46,098 bases of DNA from CAZFPA01 sp964520975. Lineage in GTDB: Bacteria > Bacillota > Negativicutes > Selenomonadales > Selenomonadaceae. The translations under genes and the position numbers were made by a program. This document shows, in pieces, positions 1-8,300 of the stretch; within the stretch, counting starts at the first letter, position 1; each line of letters opens with the position of its first letter. The stretch lies in assembly GCA_964520975.1 (NCBI GenBank), contig CAZFPA010000012.1, positions 1 to 46,098 on the forward strand. Reading direction: 5' to 3'. The notes below the pieces were generated by a model that ran no database searches, was not told the origin of the DNA, and was given only the letters and a program-made list of their open reading frames with translations.

Positions 1-62
1 TATTTAAAGATTTAGTTCCAAATCCGAAAATTTAAGATAATGTATGGAGGGGGGCAATATTC

Positions 63-613
63 ATGAAATTACAAATACCGTGTATGGAATGTCAAAAAGA
101 AAACAATAATATCCCAATTTTAAATTTTTATTAAGTTATTTTTATGAAATTGGCTGTGCCGCACCAAATTTTGTTGAAAAAAATGCCAAATTTAGGAATA
201 AAACCGTACATAAAGGATATATACCATCGCAAAAAGAGGCAAAAGAATATTTGATGGGAGCATTTAAATACATATTGGATATCGTTTCGTTGCTAAAAAG
301 CCGTTATCAAGAAAGTATGATGCTTGTGATTCAGCGAAATATTAACGAGATTAGGGATAAAGAAAAAAGATATCCTATTTCTATAATGGCGAATTCTTCT
401 GTAATAAATTTATTATCTGGAGAGCCTGGGTGGGAAACGAGAAACTTTGATGCGGAATTACAAAAATTTCAAGAAAAGAATATAAAGGAAGAAGAAATAG
501 CAAAGATTTTTGGGGTTGGGAAATCTGAACTTCCTTTGAAGAAAAGAATGATGAGAGATATGGTACGAAAATTAATGGAAATGGCTGGGGAAAATATACA
601 AAAGAAAAAATAA
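63..613 (+). pseudogene. hypothetical protein, apparently frameshifted
   Basis: I do not recognise a family. A good start lies at ATG 63 after a GGAGGGGG ribosome binding site (about 47-54), but that frame stops at 132-134 after 23 codons (MKLQIPCMECQKENN...). A second frame, one base off, is open from 110 to the stop at 613 and has no ATG, GTG or TTG before TTG 251/ATG 254, although the sequence upstream of 251 also reads like protein. One indel in the T/A homopolymer runs around 111-131 would join the two into a protein of about 183 residues. The N-terminus has one CxxC pair (Cys7, Cys10); the C-terminus is Lys/Glu/Met-rich and helical. The DNA is far more AT-rich than the rest of the window, which suggests acquired DNA. 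If translated as is, only residues from 251/254 would be made. Confidence 0.5.
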
Positions 614-621
614 GTATACAA

Positions 622-650
622 AAAGGCTTAGCGAAAATCGCTAAGCCTTT
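622..650 (-). terminator. intrinsic terminator of the tRNA-Ala gene (possibly bidirectional)
   Basis: Perfect 12-bp inverted repeat, AAAGGCTTAGCG at 622-633 and its complement at 639-650, with a 5-nt loop. On the minus strand the stem runs into TTTTT just after the tRNA gene; on the plus strand it follows the stop of the unknown gene. Confidence 0.75.
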
Positions 651-666
651 GCTATTGCTATGAAAT

Positions 667-742
667 TGGTGGAGACGAAGAGGATTGAACTCTCGACCCC
701 CAGATTGCGAACCTGGTGCTCTCCCAGCTGAGCTACGTCCCC
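667..742 (-). tRNA. tRNA-Ala (anticodon CGC)
   Basis: The reverse complement folds into a complete cloverleaf: acceptor stem GGGGACG/CGUCUCC, D-stem GCUC/GAGC, anticodon stem CCAGG/UCUGG with loop UUCGCAA, and a T-stem GAGAG/CUCUU around loop UUCAAUC. The anticodon is CGC, which reads the Ala codon GCG. The acceptor stem has the G3-U70 wobble pair, the main identity element for alanyl-tRNA synthetase. The discriminator is A and the 3' CCA is encoded. It has its own promoter and terminator, so it is a single-gene transcription unit. Confidence 0.97.
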
Positions 743-761
743 ACTTGCTGTAACAAATAAT

Positions 762-790
762 ATTATAGCGCTTTTTGCTCAGTGGTTCAA
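762..790 (-). promoter_or_regulatory. sigma-A promoter of tRNA-Ala
   Basis: On the minus strand, -35 TTGAAC (785-790), a 17-bp spacer and -10 TATAAT (762-767), placed about 20 bp upstream of the tRNA 5' end at 742. Confidence 0.8.
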
Positions 791-1100
791 GTCTGAGAAA
801 AAAGTATTTTGCGGTATTTTTATGGCAGGGGACAGAGGACGAAAAGAAATGAGACAGGAAAAAAGGATATTTTTTGACTATATAGGAAATTATGCCTTTA
901 TTAAAATAATAATAGGAATATTGACATATAAATTAAATACTGCTAGACTATTAGCCACGATAGTTTTTTCGGTACGGCGATTTTGGTTTAAATATTAAGG
1001 CGTTTAGATGCAGCTCAAGATATGACACGACGCGGGAGGATGGGCCTGATCTTGCTGATGTAGGAAAAAAGTTCGTATTACAATTTAAGGGAGATGCTCT
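791..1100. other. intergenic region upstream of the first mcp; no gene seen
   Basis: AT-rich stretch between the tRNA promoter and the first chemoreceptor gene. It holds the mcp promoter (921-949) and a leader of roughly 145 nt. A 58-codon ORF at 822-998 has no ribosome binding site and a low-complexity basic product, so I do not call it. The box AAGGCGTTT (997-1005) recurs upstream of cheA. Confidence 0.6.
921..949 (+). promoter_or_regulatory. sigma-A promoter of the first mcp
   Basis: -35 TTGACA at 921-926, 17-bp spacer, -10 TAGACT at 944-949. Predicted start near 956. I found no clear sigma-28 (TAAA-N15-GCCGATAA) promoter, although a loosely similar GCCACGATAG follows at about 953. Confidence 0.6.
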
Positions 1101-2831
1101 ATGAAAAATTTATCGATTCAGGCAAAGCTGCTGGTAGGATTTGGCGTCCTCATCGGTTTCTTTGTATGCATGGCAGCCTATGCAGGCTATTCGGCCTATT
1201 CCATGAATGGGCGGACGTCGGAAATCACGCAGGACTGGATGCACAGCGGCAATCTTGTCAATGACATCTTTGCCGATGCCAGCTTTATCCGCCGGGCGGA
1301 AATGGCACTGGTAATGCAGAAGGATGCGGCACAGGCCGCGGCGACGGAGAAGGAAATCATGGCCAGACGTCAGGCGCTGCATGACAAGATCGGGGAATAC
1401 CATCAGATCATTGATTCTGTCAGCTATGATACGCCGGAGGAAAAGCAGCGGGACGTGGAAATGCTGGCCGCAATTGAAAATTCCTGGAATTCCTATGAGG
1501 CCGCTGCCGACAAGGTAAGTGAACTCTATAAGGCCGGGCAGCGGGATAAGGCACTGACTATGGTGGCGGAGGATACCAAGGACGAATTCGCGGTCTTTGA
1601 TGCTGCTATTGTAAAGGCTATTGATTTTAATAAGCAGGGAGCGGAGGATGCCGGCAAGGATTGTACCAATACCTATCATGATGTACTGGTATCCTCGCTG
1701 CTGCTGGTGTTCGTTGCACTGGCGGTGAGCCTGGCGCTCGCGGTTTATCTCATTCGGAACATCAAGGCATCGGTCCAGGAGATTCTTCGCGTATCGGGTC
1801 AGGTCGCGAAGGGAAATCTTACGGAGCAGGTGCATATCACTGGCGGTGATGAATTTGCCCAGATCGCGTCGGAGTACAATACGATGCTGAAAAATGTGCG
1901 GACGCTCATCAAGACGCTGCAGTCGAATGCCCAGCAGGTTGCGGCTGCCTCTGAGGAGCTTACGGCCAGTGCGGAGCAGTCGGCGCAGGTGACGCAGCAG
2001 ATTGCGCAGTCGATTACAGATGTGTCGCAGTTTACAGCGGATCAGATGACGGATATGGACAAGGCTTCGGCAGTCGCGGGCGATGTGGCAGCGAGCTCGG
2101 AGACCGCTGCCGGGGTCATCGGGCAGACCATGGATAAAACAAAGCAGGCGGTGCAGCGGGCGAATGAAGGAAATACCATCGTCGAGGCTACGGTTGCCGA
2201 GATGCAGCAGATTGCCGGAACGGTGACGGATTCGGCTGCCGTGATTGCCCGGCTGGGCGAGCGCTCGAAGGAAATCGGGGACATTGTGGAAACCATTTCC
2301 GGCATCGCGGGGCAGACAAATCTGCTGGCGCTCAATGCGGCCATTGAGGCCGCGCGCGCCGGTGAGCATGGCAAGGGCTTTTCAGTCGTGGCCGAGGAGG
2401 TGCGGAAGCTTGCCGAGCAGTCGGAGGAGGCTACGCAGCACATCAGCACACTGATCCGCAGCATTCAGGATGAGACGGAGAAGGCTGTGGTGACGATGGA
2501 TCAGGGAACGAAGGAAGTCGAGCGCGGCCGGGAAAGTGTCGGTTCGGCGGGCAAGGCCTTTGGTGAGATCCGCCGGGTGGTTGCGGACGTGGAAGAGAGC
2601 TCGAACACCGTGACGGAACGGATTCAGGGATTGCAGCAGAACATCCGGAATATTGTTTCCTCCATTGCGAATGTGACGCAGGAGGCCCGCAAGGTTGCCG
2701 CGGAGTCGCAAAGTGTTTCAGCTGCCACGGAGGAGCAGGCCGCGGGCATGCAGGAAATCGCTTCGGGCAGCCGGAGCCTGGCTATGCTGGCGCAGAATAT
2801 GCAGGAGGCGGCAAATAAATTTACGGTATGA
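1101..2831 (+). CDS. methyl-accepting chemotaxis protein
   Basis: Transmembrane chemoreceptor that senses a periplasmic signal and controls CheA through CheW. The 576-residue protein has TM1 at about 9-30, a periplasmic helical sensor of the 4HB_MCP size (about 31-190), TM2 at about 197-217, a HAMP domain to about 270 and a long cytoplasmic coiled coil. The signalling hairpin tip GQTNLLALNAAIEAARAGEH is exact. Glu/Gln-rich methylation heptads flank the tip. It ends directly after the coiled coil and has no CheR-docking tail, unlike the second receptor in this locus. Start ATG 1101 follows AAGGGAG. It is separated from cheA by a strong terminator, so it is its own transcription unit. The ligand cannot be told from sequence. 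Confidence 0.95.
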   Translation: MKNLSIQAKLLVGFGVLIGFFVCMAAYAGYSAYSMNGRTSEITQDWMHSGNLVNDIFADASFIRRAEMALVMQKDAAQAAATEKEIMARRQALHDKIGEYHQIIDSVSYDTPEEKQRDVEMLAAIENSWNSYEAAADKVSELYKAGQRDKALTMVAEDTKDEFAVFDAAIVKAIDFNKQGAEDAGKDCTNTYHDVLVSSLLLVFVALAVSLALAVYLIRNIKASVQEILRVSGQVAKGNLTEQVHITGGDEFAQIASEYNTMLKNVRTLIKTLQSNAQQVAAASEELTASAEQSAQVTQQIAQSITDVSQFTADQMTDMDKASAVAGDVAASSETAAGVIGQTMDKTKQAVQRANEGNTIVEATVAEMQQIAGTVTDSAAVIARLGERSKEIGDIVETISGIAGQTNLLALNAAIEAARAGEHGKGFSVVAEEVRKLAEQSEEATQHISTLIRSIQDETEKAVVTMDQGTKEVERGRESVGSAGKAFGEIRRVVADVEESSNTVTERIQGLQQNIRNIVSSIANVTQEARKVAAESQSVSAATEEQAAGMQEIASGSRSLAMLAQNMQEAANKFTV

Positions 2832-2837
2832 CTGATC

Positions 2838-2869
2838 GCAGGGCGGAGAAGTATCCGCCCTGCTTTTTT
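2838..2869 (+). terminator. intrinsic terminator after the first mcp
   Basis: 10-bp perfect stem GCAGGGCGGA/TCCGCCCTGC with a 6-nt loop, followed by TTTTTT. Confidence 0.93.
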
Positions 2870-3168
2870 GATGCGCAATGTCGCTATATTAACAAAAAAA
2901 TCAAAATATTAGGAGGAATTACAGGAATTATATGGAATACTTCCTGTATGACAAATCAAGGCGTTTCGGTTTAAAAATGGAATACATGATTTTGCGTACT
3001 GGGCGGAGCTGATCTTACCGGAGCCTTGTGCCGGGGCTGTATGTGGAGCCTGTGGCTGCGAGGCTGAAACTGAATGTACCAGGTAGCGGGGTGACAGGGT
3101 TTACAGGAGAATGCTGTCTTTTCTCTACGGGAAAGCGAAGGCATTCTGCAGATGGGAGATGAGGTTTG
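2870..3168 (+). other. leader region of the cheA operon; no gene called
   Basis: About 300 bp without a convincing gene. It contains an 8-bp inverted repeat TACAGGAA (2920-2927)/TTCCTGTA (2941-2948), a second AAGGCGTTT box (2959-2967) and CTGATCTT (3009-3016). A 26-codon ORF starts at ATG 2932, about 15 nt after AGGAGG (2911-2916), possibly a leader peptide but weak. Sequence around 3080-3095 (GGTAGCGGGGT) resembles the 3' part of a GEMM c-di-GMP-I aptamer, but the conserved 5' half is absent. No -35/-10 pair is convincing. Confidence 0.4.
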
Positions 3169-5244
3169 GTGGCAGAGCATGAGCCGATGGTAGAGGTTTT
3201 TATTTATGAGACCCGGCAGTTTTTGGAGCAGCTGGAGCAGCTGGCATTGAAGAGCGAGCAGAGCGGGAGCTTTTCGACGGAGGATGTCAATGAGATCTTT
3301 CGGGCGATGCATACGATCAAGGGCTCGGCGGCGATGATGATGTTCAATGAGGTATCAACGCTGGCTCATTCCGTGGAGGATATTTTTTATTATATCCGGG
3401 AATGTCATCCCAAGGAGATCGACTGCTCTTCGATAACGGATCTGGTGCTGGGTGCGGTGGATTTCATTCGGACGGAGATCGATGTGCTGGATGATGGCGG
3501 CAAGCCGGAGAGCAGCAGTACGTCGATCCGCGAGCAGACAAAGCTGTTTCTGCGCACGATGAAGGAGGCAAACGGGGACGATCCGGATGCCGATCTGCGC
3601 AAGGCCAAGCCTTCGGCCGCAAAGAAGCAGCAGTACTACATCGGGGCGGCGAAGGAGGAGACGCCGGTACACAGCGGACATGTGTTTCTGGCGACGGTGT
3701 TCTTTTCGGCGGGATGCGAAATGGAGGAGGTACGGGCCTATGCCATTTTGAACCAGCTGCAGGACAAGGTGCAGGAGATGCACTATCTGCCGGAAAAGCT
3801 GCTTGAAGATCCCGGGGCGGTGGACTTTATCCGGGAAAAGGGCTTCCAGCTCTGCTTCCAGGCGGATATGGATGCCGCGGCGGCGAAAAATGCGCTGGAT
3901 CAGACGATTTTTCTCGACCGGCTCGAGTTCAGTGAGCTGAAGGCTGTGACGGAATGCAGCTTCTGGCCCCAGGCTCCGGAAGTGCCGGAGCTTACGCCGG
4001 CAGCGGAACCGGTGGTTCCCGTGGTCGAAAAGATCGCGCATCCGGCGGCACATAGTGAGCCGCATGAATCGCAGATGATCAGTGTCAAGGTGGAAAAGCT
4101 GGACCGGCTCATGGACCTGGTCGGCGAACTGGTAATCGCTGAGGCCATGGTGACACAGAATCCGGATTTGCGGGGGCTGGAGCTCGACAATTTCGCCAAG
4201 GCAGCGCGGCAGCTGCACAAGATCAATGGGGAACTGCAGGACAGCGTGATGGCTATCCGCATGGTTCCATTGGAAGGAACTTTCCGCAAGATGAACCGGA
4301 TCGTGCGGGATATGACGAAGACATTGGGGAAAAAGGCGAAGCTCGTGCTGTTTGGCGAGTCAACCGAAGTGGATAAGAATATCATTGAGCATATATCCGA
4401 CCCGCTCATGCATATCATCCGCAATTCCATCGATCATGGTATCGAGCTGCCGGAGAAACGGCTGGCAGCGGGGAAGGATGAAACCGGGACGGTCCGGCTT
4501 TCCGCTGAAAATGCCGGTGGCGAGGTGGTCATCCGGGTGACGGACGATGGTGCGGGGCTTAACAAGGAGAAGATCCTGGCCAAGGCCAGGGCCAATCATC
4601 TGCTCACGAAGCCGGAGACGGAGCTGACGGATAAGGAAATTTATTCCTTTATTTTTGCCCCGGGATTTTCGACGAAGGAAAAGGTTACGGAGTTTTCCGG
4701 CCGCGGCGTGGGAATGGATGTGGTCGTGCAGAATATCAAGTCCCTGGGGGGCAGCGTGACGGTTGACAGCAATCCTGGTGCAGGAAGCACTACTACGATA
4801 AAGATACCGTTGACACTGGCAATCATTCAGGGAATGTCGCTGGCAGTGGGAAAATCGCGCTATACCCTGCCCATCACCGCAATCCGGCAGTCTTTCCGGC
4901 CCGATGCCAGGGAGATTTTCCGGGATGCGGACGGCAACGAGATGATCATGGTGCGTGGAGAATGCTATCCGGTGATCCGGCTGCATGCACTGTATCATGC
5001 GCAGGGGGCGCAGGAGTCGCTGGCGGAGGGAATTCTGGTGCTGGTGGAGACCGATCAGCGGGTGCTCGGCATTTTTGCCGACCGGCTGCTGGGCGTGCAG
5101 GAGATCGTGGTGAAGCCTGTGCCAAAGTATATCCAGCAGCTATCGGAGTCTAACGGTATCAGCGGGTGTACGCTTCTGGGGGATGGCAGCATCAGCCTGG
5201 TGCTGGATGCGCAGCAGCTGGGCAAGGCGGTGTACACATCATAA
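3169..5244 (+). CDS. cheA: chemotaxis histidine kinase CheA
   Basis: Cytoplasmic kinase of the chemosensory array that passes phosphate to CheY- and CheB-type receivers. Domains in order: P1/HPt with phospho-accepting His48 in FRAMHTIKGSAAMM; a P2-like response-regulator-binding segment (about 145-260); P3 dimerisation (about 300-365); P4 ATPase with N-box RNSIDHGIE and G-boxes DDGAGL and GRGVGMDVV; and a C-terminal CheW-like P5 (about 545-690). Length (691 aa) is normal. The frame can start at TTG 3166 or GTG 3169; GTG is preferred because GGGAGATGAGG lies at a better distance. cheW follows after 15 nt, so the two are cotranscribed. Confidence 0.96.
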   Translation: MAEHEPMVEVFIYETRQFLEQLEQLALKSEQSGSFSTEDVNEIFRAMHTIKGSAAMMMFNEVSTLAHSVEDIFYYIRECHPKEIDCSSITDLVLGAVDFIRTEIDVLDDGGKPESSSTSIREQTKLFLRTMKEANGDDPDADLRKAKPSAAKKQQYYIGAAKEETPVHSGHVFLATVFFSAGCEMEEVRAYAILNQLQDKVQEMHYLPEKLLEDPGAVDFIREKGFQLCFQADMDAAAAKNALDQTIFLDRLEFSELKAVTECSFWPQAPEVPELTPAAEPVVPVVEKIAHPAAHSEPHESQMISVKVEKLDRLMDLVGELVIAEAMVTQNPDLRGLELDNFAKAARQLHKINGELQDSVMAIRMVPLEGTFRKMNRIVRDMTKTLGKKAKLVLFGESTEVDKNIIEHISDPLMHIIRNSIDHGIELPEKRLAAGKDETGTVRLSAENAGGEVVIRVTDDGAGLNKEKILAKARANHLLTKPETELTDKEIYSFIFAPGFSTKEKVTEFSGRGVGMDVVVQNIKSLGGSVTVDSNPGAGSTTTIKIPLTLAIIQGMSLAVGKSRYTLPITAIRQSFRPDAREIFRDADGNEMIMVRGECYPVIRLHALYHAQGAQESLAEGILVLVETDQRVLGIFADRLLGVQEIVVKPVPKYIQQLSESNGISGCTLLGDGSISLVLDAQQLGKAVYTS

Positions 5245-5259
5245 AAGAGGAGGGGGATT

Positions 5260-5754
5260 ATGGCAGAGGAGGAAAAGCTCACAGCGGAGGAAGAAGACAC
5301 GCAGAAGGATAAATACCTGACCTTCCGGCTGGGGGAGGAAATCTATGGGATTGATATCAGCGTTGTCATTGAAATCATAGGAATTCAGCCGATTACAAGT
5401 GTGCCGGAGGTTCCGGACTACGTGCAGGGCATCATCAATCTGCGCGGCAAGATCATCCCGGTCGTGGATATGCGGCTGCGCTTCCGGCGCGAGTTCCAGG
5501 CATACCATGATCGCACCTGTATCGTGGTCATCGAGGTGCGGGGCGTGCTCATCGGCCTCATTGTCGATGGCGTCTCGGAGGTGCTGGGCATTCCGGAGAC
5601 GGAGGTCGTTCCGCCGCCGGAGCTCAAGGCATCGCGCAACAAGTATATCCGGGGAATTGGCAAGACCGGCAGCAGCGTGACCTTGCTGCTCGATTGGAAT
5701 AAGCTGTTTTCAGAAGAGGATGAGGCTGCCTTTGAGGATATGGCAGCAAACTAA
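5260..5754 (+). CDS. cheW: chemotaxis adaptor CheW
   Basis: Coupling protein that links receptor tips to CheA. The 164-residue protein is a single CheW domain (about 12-155): an N-terminal acidic stretch, KYLTFRLGEEIYGIDI, the PDYVQGIINLRGKIIPVVD signature, and VDGVSEVLGI. Start ATG 5260 follows a strong AGAGGAGGGGG site. It lies 15 nt after cheA and about 30 nt before the second mcp, in the same operon. Confidence 0.96.
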   Translation: MAEEEKLTAEEEDTQKDKYLTFRLGEEIYGIDISVVIEIIGIQPITSVPEVPDYVQGIINLRGKIIPVVDMRLRFRREFQAYHDRTCIVVIEVRGVLIGLIVDGVSEVLGIPETEVVPPPELKASRNKYIRGIGKTGSSVTLLLDWNKLFSEEDEAAFEDMAAN

Positions 5755-5785
5755 AATATGAGGATAGGTGTGGAGGTGTTTGCTC

Positions 5786-7462
5786 ATGGGTAGTTTTAAA
5801 AACGTAAAGATCCGGACCAAATTAGTGGGCCTTGTATCGGTATTGAGTTTTTTTACCCTGCTGATTGCAGGCTATGGAATCTATCAGGCAAAGAGCATCG
5901 ATGCGTCTTATCGGGAAATCTATGAAAAGGATACGAGTGCAACCGCGGTAGCGGGGCAGGCCGGCATGTATTTCAATGAAAGCCGGGCGGTGTTCCTGCG
6001 GGCTATTATGCAGCAGGTGCCGCAGGAGCGGCAGGAGTCACTGGATCGCATGAAGGCGCTTGATGATGAAACGGATAAATATTTAGTGACGCTGGAGTCC
6101 AAGGCGGTTTCCGCCGAGGGAAAAAATGCGATGAAGCAGCTGCAGGAGCAGGTGGCAAAATACCGCAGCCTGCGGGTGAATGTGCTGCAGCTTTCGCAGA
6201 ATGGCGCGGTGGACTGGCCGTCCTTTACCGCGGCGCAGCAGCAGGCTAAGGCCATCAGTGGGCAGGTGGAGAAGATCACCGGCATGGCAGCGACGGCGGG
6301 AGAAACCCATATGGCCCAGGAGGGCAGCGATATCGCGCATAATATTCTGCTCATGGCGGTCGTTTCCCTGTTGATTATATTGTTGGCAATGGGCATGGGG
6401 ACGGCTATGGCGCGGAAGATTGCCCGTCGTATCAAGGTGCTCGGGGGCGCGGTTGAGCGGGTTGCCGCCGGCGATCTGAGCGAGCCGGTGCGGGTGACGG
6501 CCGAGGACGAGCTGGGTCTTGTGGGCGAAAGCTTTGAGAGGATGCGCCAGAGTGTGCATACGGCCATGGGCGAGATCCATGTAGCGGCCGATCAGGTGGC
6601 AGCTGGGGCAAAGAATGTCTCGGATGCCAGCATATCGCTCTCGCAGGGCGCTGCGGAGCAGGCCTCTTCCGTGGAGGAACTTTCCTCTTCTATTGCGGAG
6701 ATCTCCTCACAGACCAAGAGCAATGCCGATCATGCGGTGCAGGCCAATGCGATTACGGGCAAAGCCCGCGAACATGCAGAGGAAGGCGATACGGATATGC
6801 GGTCTATGCTGCAGGCCATGGAGGATATCAACGCGTCTTCGACGAATATATCAAAGATCATCAAAGTGATCGATGAGATTGCTTTCCAGACGAATATCCT
6901 GGCGCTGAATGCGGCGGTAGAGGCGGCCCGGGCCGGCCAGCATGGCAAGGGCTTTGCTGTTGTAGCCGAGGAGGTCCGCAATCTTGCGGCCCGCAGCGCA
7001 AAGGCGGCCAAGGAAACAACGGATATGATCGAGAGCTCAATCGCGAAGGTCAACGATGGCCGGGAAATCGCGCACAAGACGGCAGAGGCACTGCAGACCA
7101 TTGTGACCAGCGTCGCCGAGGTTGCCAATCTGGTTGGCAATATCGCGAAGGCGTCGCAGGAGCAGAGCCTGGCCCTCGAGCAGATCAATCAGGGCGTACT
7201 GCAGGTATCGCAGGTGGTACAGGCGAATTCGGCTACGGCGGAAGAGTCCGCCTCGGCGAGTGAGGAGCTCAGTGCTCAGGCGGATCTGCTGCGGGTGACG
7301 GCCAACAAATTCAAGTTGAGCAATACGGCATTTTCTGCCGTGCCGCCAACAGCACCGGCAGCTCCGCCGGCGCCGCCGGCACCACCGGCCGCCAGCCGGC
7401 TGCAGCCGGTGAAGCCTACGCGCATTGCGCTCACGGAAGAGGAGGGCTTTGGCAAATATTGA
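5786..7462 (+). CDS. methyl-accepting chemotaxis protein with proline-rich C-terminal tail
   Basis: Second chemoreceptor, 558 residues. Start ATG 5786 is chosen because TGGAGG (5771-5776) sits 9 nt upstream; the frame also opens at GTG 5768. TM1 is about 13-33, followed by a four-helix-bundle periplasmic domain rich in Gln, TM2 at about 190-210, HAMP, then the signalling hairpin QTNILALNAAVEAARAGQHG. Past the coiled coil is a Pro/Ala-rich linker of about 25 residues and an acidic aromatic end, EEEGFGKY. Such a flexible tail is typical of receptors that tether CheR or CheB, and cheR is the next gene, but the tail does not match the enterobacterial NWETF pentapeptide. Ligand unknown. Confidence 0.94.
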   Translation: MGSFKNVKIRTKLVGLVSVLSFFTLLIAGYGIYQAKSIDASYREIYEKDTSATAVAGQAGMYFNESRAVFLRAIMQQVPQERQESLDRMKALDDETDKYLVTLESKAVSAEGKNAMKQLQEQVAKYRSLRVNVLQLSQNGAVDWPSFTAAQQQAKAISGQVEKITGMAATAGETHMAQEGSDIAHNILLMAVVSLLIILLAMGMGTAMARKIARRIKVLGGAVERVAAGDLSEPVRVTAEDELGLVGESFERMRQSVHTAMGEIHVAADQVAAGAKNVSDASISLSQGAAEQASSVEELSSSIAEISSQTKSNADHAVQANAITGKAREHAEEGDTDMRSMLQAMEDINASSTNISKIIKVIDEIAFQTNILALNAAVEAARAGQHGKGFAVVAEEVRNLAARSAKAAKETTDMIESSIAKVNDGREIAHKTAEALQTIVTSVAEVANLVGNIAKASQEQSLALEQINQGVLQVSQVVQANSATAEESASASEELSAQADLLRVTANKFKLSNTAFSAVPPTAPAAPPAPPAPPAASRLQPVKPTRIALTEEEGFGKY

Positions 7463-7483
7463 GCCAGCAGGGGAGGATGCGGG

Positions 7484-8296
7484 ATGCAACAGCAGCTGTT
7501 TGAGAAGTTTGCGGCGTATGTCGAGGCCCGCTTTGGCATACGCCTGCCGGATGAGAAAAAGACGCTGCTGGAAACCCGGCTTTTCAAGCTGTTCAGCAGC
7601 AGTCAGGAGCCGGAGCTGGCCGATGAGGAAAGCTTTTTTGCCTATCTTTGCCAGGATCAGAGCGGGCGGGCCGACAATATTCTGGCCGATGCCATTACGA
7701 CGAACCATACCTTTTTCATGCGGGAAAAGGATCATTTTGCCTACTTTTCCGAAGCAGTGCTGCCCTACTGGGCTGAACACAGCCCGGAGCGGGATCTGCG
7801 CACCTGGTGCGCGGCCTGCTCCACGGGCGAGGAGGCCTATACGCTGGCCATGCTCATTCAGGATTTTTTTGCCCTGAAGACTGGCTGGGATGTATCCCTT
7901 TTGGCGACCGATCTCTCCCGGGAGGCTTTGGCAGCGGCCCGCAGCGGCAGCTATGACCGCCATGTGCTGCGGGAACTGCCGGTTTCCTGGCAGCGGCTGT
8001 ATTTTCAGCCCGATGGAGCGGAACGGGTCCGTATCACGGATGCGCTGCGCGCCCAGATTATCTATCGGCAGTTCAATCTCATGGAGCCGCATTTCCCGTT
8101 CCGGCGGCGCTTCCATGTGATCTTTTGCCGTAATGTCATGATTTATTTCGATGCACCGACACGCGAAGCTCTGGTGCGAAAATTTTACGAGTTCCTGGAG
8201 CCTGGAGGATTCCTCTTTATTGGACATTCTGAGGTAATTGACCGGAATACCGTACCTTTTGCTTATGTGATGCCTTCGGTATACAGAAGGATGTGA
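7484..8296 (+). CDS. cheR: chemotaxis protein methyltransferase CheR
   Basis: S-adenosylmethionine-dependent methylation of receptor glutamates (adaptation). The 270 residues give an N-terminal helical CheR domain (about 1-70) and a Rossmann methyltransferase (about 75-268). Visible motifs are the family signature TTNHTFFMREKDHF, the SAM-binding loop CAACSTGEEAYTLAM, the acidic residue in LLATDLSREAL, and FCRNVMIYFD. Start ATG 7484 follows GGGAGGATG. It lies 21 nt after the second mcp and 4 nt before cheB. Confidence 0.96.
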   Translation: MQQQLFEKFAAYVEARFGIRLPDEKKTLLETRLFKLFSSSQEPELADEESFFAYLCQDQSGRADNILADAITTNHTFFMREKDHFAYFSEAVLPYWAEHSPERDLRTWCAACSTGEEAYTLAMLIQDFFALKTGWDVSLLATDLSREALAAARSGSYDRHVLRELPVSWQRLYFQPDGAERVRITDALRAQIIYRQFNLMEPHFPFRRRFHVIFCRNVMIYFDAPTREALVRKFYEFLEPGGFLFIGHSEVIDRNTVPFAYVMPSVYRRM

Positions 8297-8300
8297 TTTT

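Noticed and set aside
953..963. Possible sigma-28 promoter before the first mcp
   Set aside because: The -10-like GCCACGATAG has a two-base insertion and a sigma-A promoter explains the site better.
822..998. 58-codon ORF before the first mcp
   Set aside because: No ribosome binding site, biased composition, overlaps the predicted promoter.
1110..2369. 419-aa ORF antisense to the first mcp, and other long antisense ORFs (e.g. 24650-26308, 21291-22874, 11346-12782)
   Set aside because: Shadows of high-GC coding strands; they lie opposite well-identified genes and their products show no family features.
2932..3012. 26-codon ORF that could be a leader peptide of cheA
   Set aside because: AGGAGG is about 15 nt from the ATG and the peptide has no run of one amino acid; too weak to call.
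3030..3100. Possible c-di-GMP-I (GEMM) riboswitch upstream of cheA
   Set aside because: Only a GGTAGCGGGGT stretch fits; the 5' half with its conserved A-rich block is missing.
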